In this document: in pieces, positions 60,301-64,000 of the stretch
How positions within the stretch are numbered: position 1 is the stretch's first letter
Layout of the letters: every line of letters starts with the position of its first letter
Source of the DNA: Amyelois transitella
Lineage: Eukaryota > Arthropoda > Insecta > Lepidoptera > Pyralidae
Assembly: GCF_032362555.1 (NCBI RefSeq)
Contig: NC_083524.1
Coordinates: forward strand, 978,001 to 1,042,000
DNA length: 64,000 bases
Reading direction: 5' to 3'
The notes under the pieces: generated by a model
What the model was told of the DNA's origin: nothing
Databases searched by the model: none
The model's input: only the letters and a program-made list of their open reading frames with translations
Program-made: the position numbers and the translations under genes

Positions 60301-62574
60301 GAAATTTGGTATTTAGGTAGCTGAAGACCCAGAATAACATATGAGCTACTTTTTATCCCGGAATTCCCGCGGGATTGAAAGGTTTTCCATGCGGACGAAG
60401 TGGCGGGCGGCCTCTAGTATGTTATATTATTTAATAATTAATTTAAATACTTAATTAAAGACTAAAATAACACATACATACATATGGTCACGTCTATATC
60501 TACCCTAAGAGCAGAAAGGTGAAAATAAGATAATTTTCATATCAATTTACTTCAAGAAATTTAAGATATCTTACAGTAAATTAGGTACAAGTACATACAT
60601 ACATATAATCACGTCTGTATCCCTTGCGGGGTAGACAGAGCCGAAAGTCTTGATAAGACTGATAGGCCACGTTCAGCTGTTTGGCTCAATGATAGAATTG
60701 AGTTTCAAATAGTGACAGGTTGCTAGCCCATCGCCTAAAAGAAGAAGTACCTAGATTCTCATAATATCTTATCATTAAATCATTATCAAAATAGAATATT
60801 ATCAATATGGCCACAAAAAAGTACAATCAATATGGCACCAGTTATTCGGTCGCTAAGCTTTGTAACTATCGCTTTTTCGCTTTAATTTATGACGTGGAAC
60901 GGGACTGCGATAGCTTCTCGCGCGATAAAAACAGCATCGCGCTACTGAAGCCGAAGTTTTCTTCCTGAGATTCATCAATTTCTTACTCACGAAATCATAT
61001 TTAACAGGCACTGTGGTATAAGGCACAGGAGTCCAATGTATTGTGTCGCTCCATTTCTTGCGCCCCGGGGGATAGACAGCAGCCAGCGCCGTCAGTATAG
61101 TCATCTTAGTCCTGGTGAAGTCGGTTGATCGAATGTAGACGTTCGACGAGTTATATTGATCGCCCAATAGATTATCGTATCTTTTTCGAATGAATTCACC
61201 CAATTTGTAGGAGCGACGTTTACCTTTCTATAATAAATATGTAAATTTAAAATAACAAAGTAACTATTTCTTCTTTTGGGCGATGGGCTAGCAACCTATC
61301 ACTATTTGAATCTCAATTGTATCTTAAAGCCAAACAGCTGAACGTGGTCTTACAGTCTTTTCAAGACTGTCGGCTCTGTCTACCCCGCAAGGAAGATAGA
61401 CGTGATGATATGTATGTATGTATGCAAAGTATTTGTTCTGTAAGATAAACGGCGAGTCAATGGTAAACGATGAACTGACAAGAAAAGACTATGCAAAACA
61501 CCTTAGAAACATACACACAATCCCGTCATTATCCCTTACGCGGTAGACAGAGTCAACAGTCTTGAAAAGACTGAAAAGCCAAGTTCAGCTGTATGGCTTA
61601 ACGATAGAATTGAGATACAAATAGTGACAGGTTGCTAGCACATCGTCTAAAAGAAGAATCTTACATGTGAAAATAAATTTATTAGAACTAACATATACGC
61701 ACGGTGTCGTGTGGTTCCCGGCACCAATACAAAATAGAATGGGACCACTCCATCTCCTTCCCATGGATGTCGTAAAAGGCGACTAAGGGATAGGCTTACA
61801 TACTTGGGATTCTTTTTGTCACTATTTGAATCTCAATTCTATCTTAAAGACAAATAGCTGAATGTGGCCTATCAGTCTTTACAAGACTGTTGGCTCTGTC
61901 TACCCCGCAAGGGATATAGACGTGACTATATGTATGTATGTATGTAAATTTAGTAGAACTTAACATATACGCACTTCTGTTAGTTGACCATATCCATACG
62001 GTTTGGTCAAGTTGACCAGGGTCACAGGGTCAGGGCTGTACTTTATTGTGGACAATGTCGGGGTCCTGTCTCCATGTCTGTGTACCTGGCACAAATAAAA
62101 TAAAATTCTGGATAACTTTAATTCAATTTGTAAAAAAATAAAACAATATTGGGTTAAACAAAAAACCGTGTTCCACACATGACGCAGAAAATGATTTATT
62201 AAAACAACTTTAATTTGACTTAAAATATATTTGCACACATTATAAACATACAAACAAAAAAGAATAGGACCACTCCATCTCTTTCCCATGGATGTCGTAA
62301 AAGGCGACTAAGGGATAGGTTTATAATCTTGGGATTCTTCTTTTAGGCGATGCGCTAGCAACCTGTCACTATTTGAATCTCAATTCTATCGTTAAGCATA
62401 ACAGCTGAACGTGGCCTGTCAGTCTTGCAAGACTGCTGGCTCTGTCTATCCCACAAGGGATATAGACGTGATATGAATGAATGAACTTACCAAAAATACC
62501 ATCATCAAATCAGATTCATCATCGATTGTGGCATAAACGGTCAACAGGAAGCAAAATACTACGATATTTAACAT
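57365..62574 (-). CDS. Secreted histidine acid phosphatase (HAP4), 7 exons
   Basis: Exons, in order of translation: 62,574-62,491; 62,085-61,975; 61,227-60,991; 60,099-59,920; 58,899-58,782; 58,263-58,052; 57,541-57,365 (TAA). Total 1,119 nt, 372 aa. Signal peptide about residues 1-15 (MLNIVVFCFLLTVYA). RHGDRTP at 31-37 has catalytic His32; SAHD at 270-273 has the His272-Asp273 pair. C-terminal Cys are conserved (DCGKLC, KCGF). It is the most diverged of the four. The 237-bp third exon equals exons 3 plus 4 of the others (98+139 bp) with no intron between. The donor after exon 2 is GTGCGT. Sequence just before the ATG (TTTTATTTTCAG) looks like a splice acceptor, so a non-coding first exon upstream is likely. 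It lies downstream of HAP3 in the same orientation. Confidence 0.92.
57588..57998 (-). mobile_element. Two SINE-A copies in HAP4 intron 6
   Basis: A diverged copy (57,588-57,745) followed by a near-consensus one (57,752-57,998). Confidence 0.75.
58499..58752 (-). mobile_element. SINE-A in HAP4 intron 5
   Basis: Full length; ends about 30 bp from exon 5. Confidence 0.78.
58914..59150 (-). mobile_element. SINE-A in HAP4 intron 4
   Basis: Diverged at the 5' end. Confidence 0.72.
59213..59334 (+). mobile_element. LINE-R tail in HAP4 intron 4
   Basis: Encodes RVMNVDEAKEVCRDRGKWKE, has a 4-bp direct repeat (GTAAGTAG) inside, then the tail hairpin and ATGT repeats. Confidence 0.7.
60219..60420 (-). 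repeat. Interspersed repeat in HAP4 intron 3
   Basis: Same family as the host sequence of the mariner at 29.92-31.24 kb (AGTAGCTCATATGTTATTCT); shows the uninterrupted form. Confidence 0.65.
60590..60750 (-). mobile_element. SINE-A 3' half in HAP4 intron 3
   Basis: Tail to central block; a short tail fragment of a second copy lies at 60,475-60,500. Confidence 0.68.
61262..61428 (+). mobile_element. SINE-A 3' half in HAP4 intron 2
   Basis: Central block to ATGT tail. Confidence 0.72.
61508..61665 (-). mobile_element. SINE-A 3' half in HAP4 intron 2
   Basis: Diverged; opposite to its neighbours on both sides. Confidence 0.66.
61704..61945 (+). mobile_element. SINE-A in HAP4 intron 2
   Basis: 5' hairpin to tail with a central deletion; ends about 30 bp from exon 2. 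Confidence 0.76.
62262..62480 (+). mobile_element. SINE-A in HAP4 intron 1
   Basis: Lacks the 5' hairpin; tail degenerate. Confidence 0.73.
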
Positions 62575-62687
62575 ATTCCTGAAAATAAAACGTAAGAGCT
62601 GAGTAAGTATATTTAGTATTCCTTAACCCAAATCTCATTCTTACATAGGAGTTACACCAAAGCTGACACAAGATGTGATTATATGTG

Positions 62688-62935
62688 TGGCCTCTGTGGC
62701 GCAGCGGTAGTACGCTTGCTGCGACACCGGAGGTCCCGGGTTCGAATCCCGGCCAGGGCATGATGAGAAACGAACTTTTTCTGATTGGCCTGGGTCTTGG
62801 ATGTTTTTCTATATAAGTATTTATTATAAAATATAGTATCGTTGAGTTAGTATCTCGTAACACAAGTCTCGAACTTACTTTGAGGCTAACTCAATCTGTG
62901 TAATTTGTCCCGTATATATTTATTTATTTATGTAT
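62688..62935 (+). mobile_element. tRNA-derived SINE upstream of HAP4
   Basis: A box TGGCGCAGCGGTAG and B box GGTTCGAATCC both intact; about 115 bp upstream of the HAP4 start codon, opposite strand. Confidence 0.84.
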
Positions 62936-63237
62936 GTAATTTTAGGAGATGTATCCGCATTTGACTCTGTCTAATCAGTAAAAGGCAAAGACGTTGTAAT
63001 ATAATATGTTGAAGGGAATAAAGGAATAGATGAACAGACGACCTACTGAGCGCAAATCTCGGATAACGCAGATATTATGAGCCTGCCATAAAACTGATAC
63101 AAGAAGGAGCCAAGATAAATAAATTGTTTTAAAAGTAATGTTAAATGCTTGAGTGGTCTGTATGTAGGTCTGGTTGTATATATCTCCAAATAAAAAGGCT
63201 TTTGAGAAATTATGTAATTATTTCACGATACAAAGGT

Positions 63238-63490
63238 AAACATACCTATATAACCACGGCTAGATGCATTGCGGTGTAGACAGAGCCAACAGTCTTAAAA
63301 AGACTAATGGCCACGTTAAGCTGTTTAACTTAATAATGGAACAGGTTAGTGACAGGTTACCAGCTCATCGCCTTTAAGAACAATCCCAAGTTTTTAAGCC
63401 TATCCCTTAGTCGCCTTTTACAACAACCATGGGAAAGAAATTGATTGGCCCTATTCTTTTTTCTATTGGTGCTGGGAACCACACAGCACA
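63238..63490 (-). mobile_element. SINE-A copy
   Basis: Near full length, diverged. Confidence 0.72.
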
Positions 63491-63579
63491 TTCAGATCAC
63501 AGATAATATAAACCGCTTTCATAAGAGATGGATTTGGAGAATAAAGGGAAAAGGGGATCACAGAGTGGAGATCAGACAG

Positions 63580-63992
63580 GAGTCGCTTCGTGTAAAAACC
63601 AGATTTACCCAACCCAGGATCATAGAATAAGGTGTACTACGGACTCCTCTCTGGAAAAGCTTAATCGAAATTAACGCCAGGAAGAATAAGAAGAACTTAA
63701 GTACGAAAATAATTAGGCTTCGCACGAGCAGCATTTATACAATTTCTCTTGCATCAGTCAATCTATTAAAGTAGGTTTAAAGGTCTAAGCATACATACAT
63801 ACAGACATATTGAGAGACGCGGGAAGCGACTTTGCTTTGTACTATGTAGTGATATTCCAAAATTGTCCTAGTCTTTAGATAACACTTCTTCCTCCTGGCT
63901 TTAGTCCCGGTTGCATCATCACCAGTCTGGAGAGAAGCCCAGGGTATACCTTTGACCATGGATCCTGGATTGGGTGAGTCAGTTTTTAACAC
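63580..63992. repeat. Inverted pair of the same interspersed repeat
   Basis: Plus copy 63,580-63,715 and minus copy 63,890-63,992 face each other. Confidence 0.5.
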
Positions 63993-64000
63993 AAAGCATT

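Overview
The window looks like nuclear DNA of a moth or butterfly (inference from content). It is AT-rich, the genes have many short exons with GT/AG introns, and there is a dense load of interspersed repeats of the kind familiar from Lepidoptera: ATGT-tailed SINE-like elements, tRNA-derived SINEs, mariner, piggyBac and non-LTR elements. No bacterial, plasmid, phage or CRISPR features were seen.

Layout. 1-19.1 kb: a + strand gene for a histidine-rich, probably secreted protein of the DUF4779 type. Five exons are visible; the start lies upstream or was not found. Its introns are full of repeats, a long (TA)n tract and CAACG-type microsatellites. 20.6-62.6 kb: a cluster of secreted histidine acid phosphatases (HAPs). 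It has four genes whose exons can be joined without a break: HAP1 (-, 22,982-28,985, 380 aa), HAP2 (+, 34,678-41,461, 380 aa), HAP3 (-, 51,671-56,213, 380 aa) and HAP4 (-, 57,365-62,574, 372 aa). A fifth copy (-, 20,653-21,068) keeps only its promoter, part of exon 1 and the last exon. 62.6-64 kb: repeats only.

HAP2 and HAP3 lie tail to tail in a large imperfect palindrome, about 34.23-44.04 kb against 45.84-56.64 kb. By hand count their coding exons differ at 36 of 1,143 positions. Each arm gained its own insertions after the duplication, and the other arm keeps the empty site. Arm 1 holds a piggyBac element with an uninterrupted transposase (36,032-38,545, TTAA target). Arm 2 holds a 4.4-kb non-LTR retrotransposon (46,563-50,927) and a LINE tail in HAP3 intron 4. 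The palindrome centre holds a broken nuclease-like retroelement ORF that was itself hit by another LINE fragment with a 14-bp target duplication. A mariner element with one nonsense codon sits between HAP1 and HAP2.

How the genes relate. HAP1-3 and the truncated copy share a TATA box, an initiator about 31-34 bp downstream, a short 5' leader and an almost identical signal-peptide exon, so they are probably expressed alike. They differ most next to the catalytic RHGDRTP motif. HAP4 is the most diverged and lacks one intron. The encoded enzymes should be secreted phosphomonoesterases of the type called venom or testicular acid phosphatase-like in insects; the physiological substrate cannot be read from the sequence.
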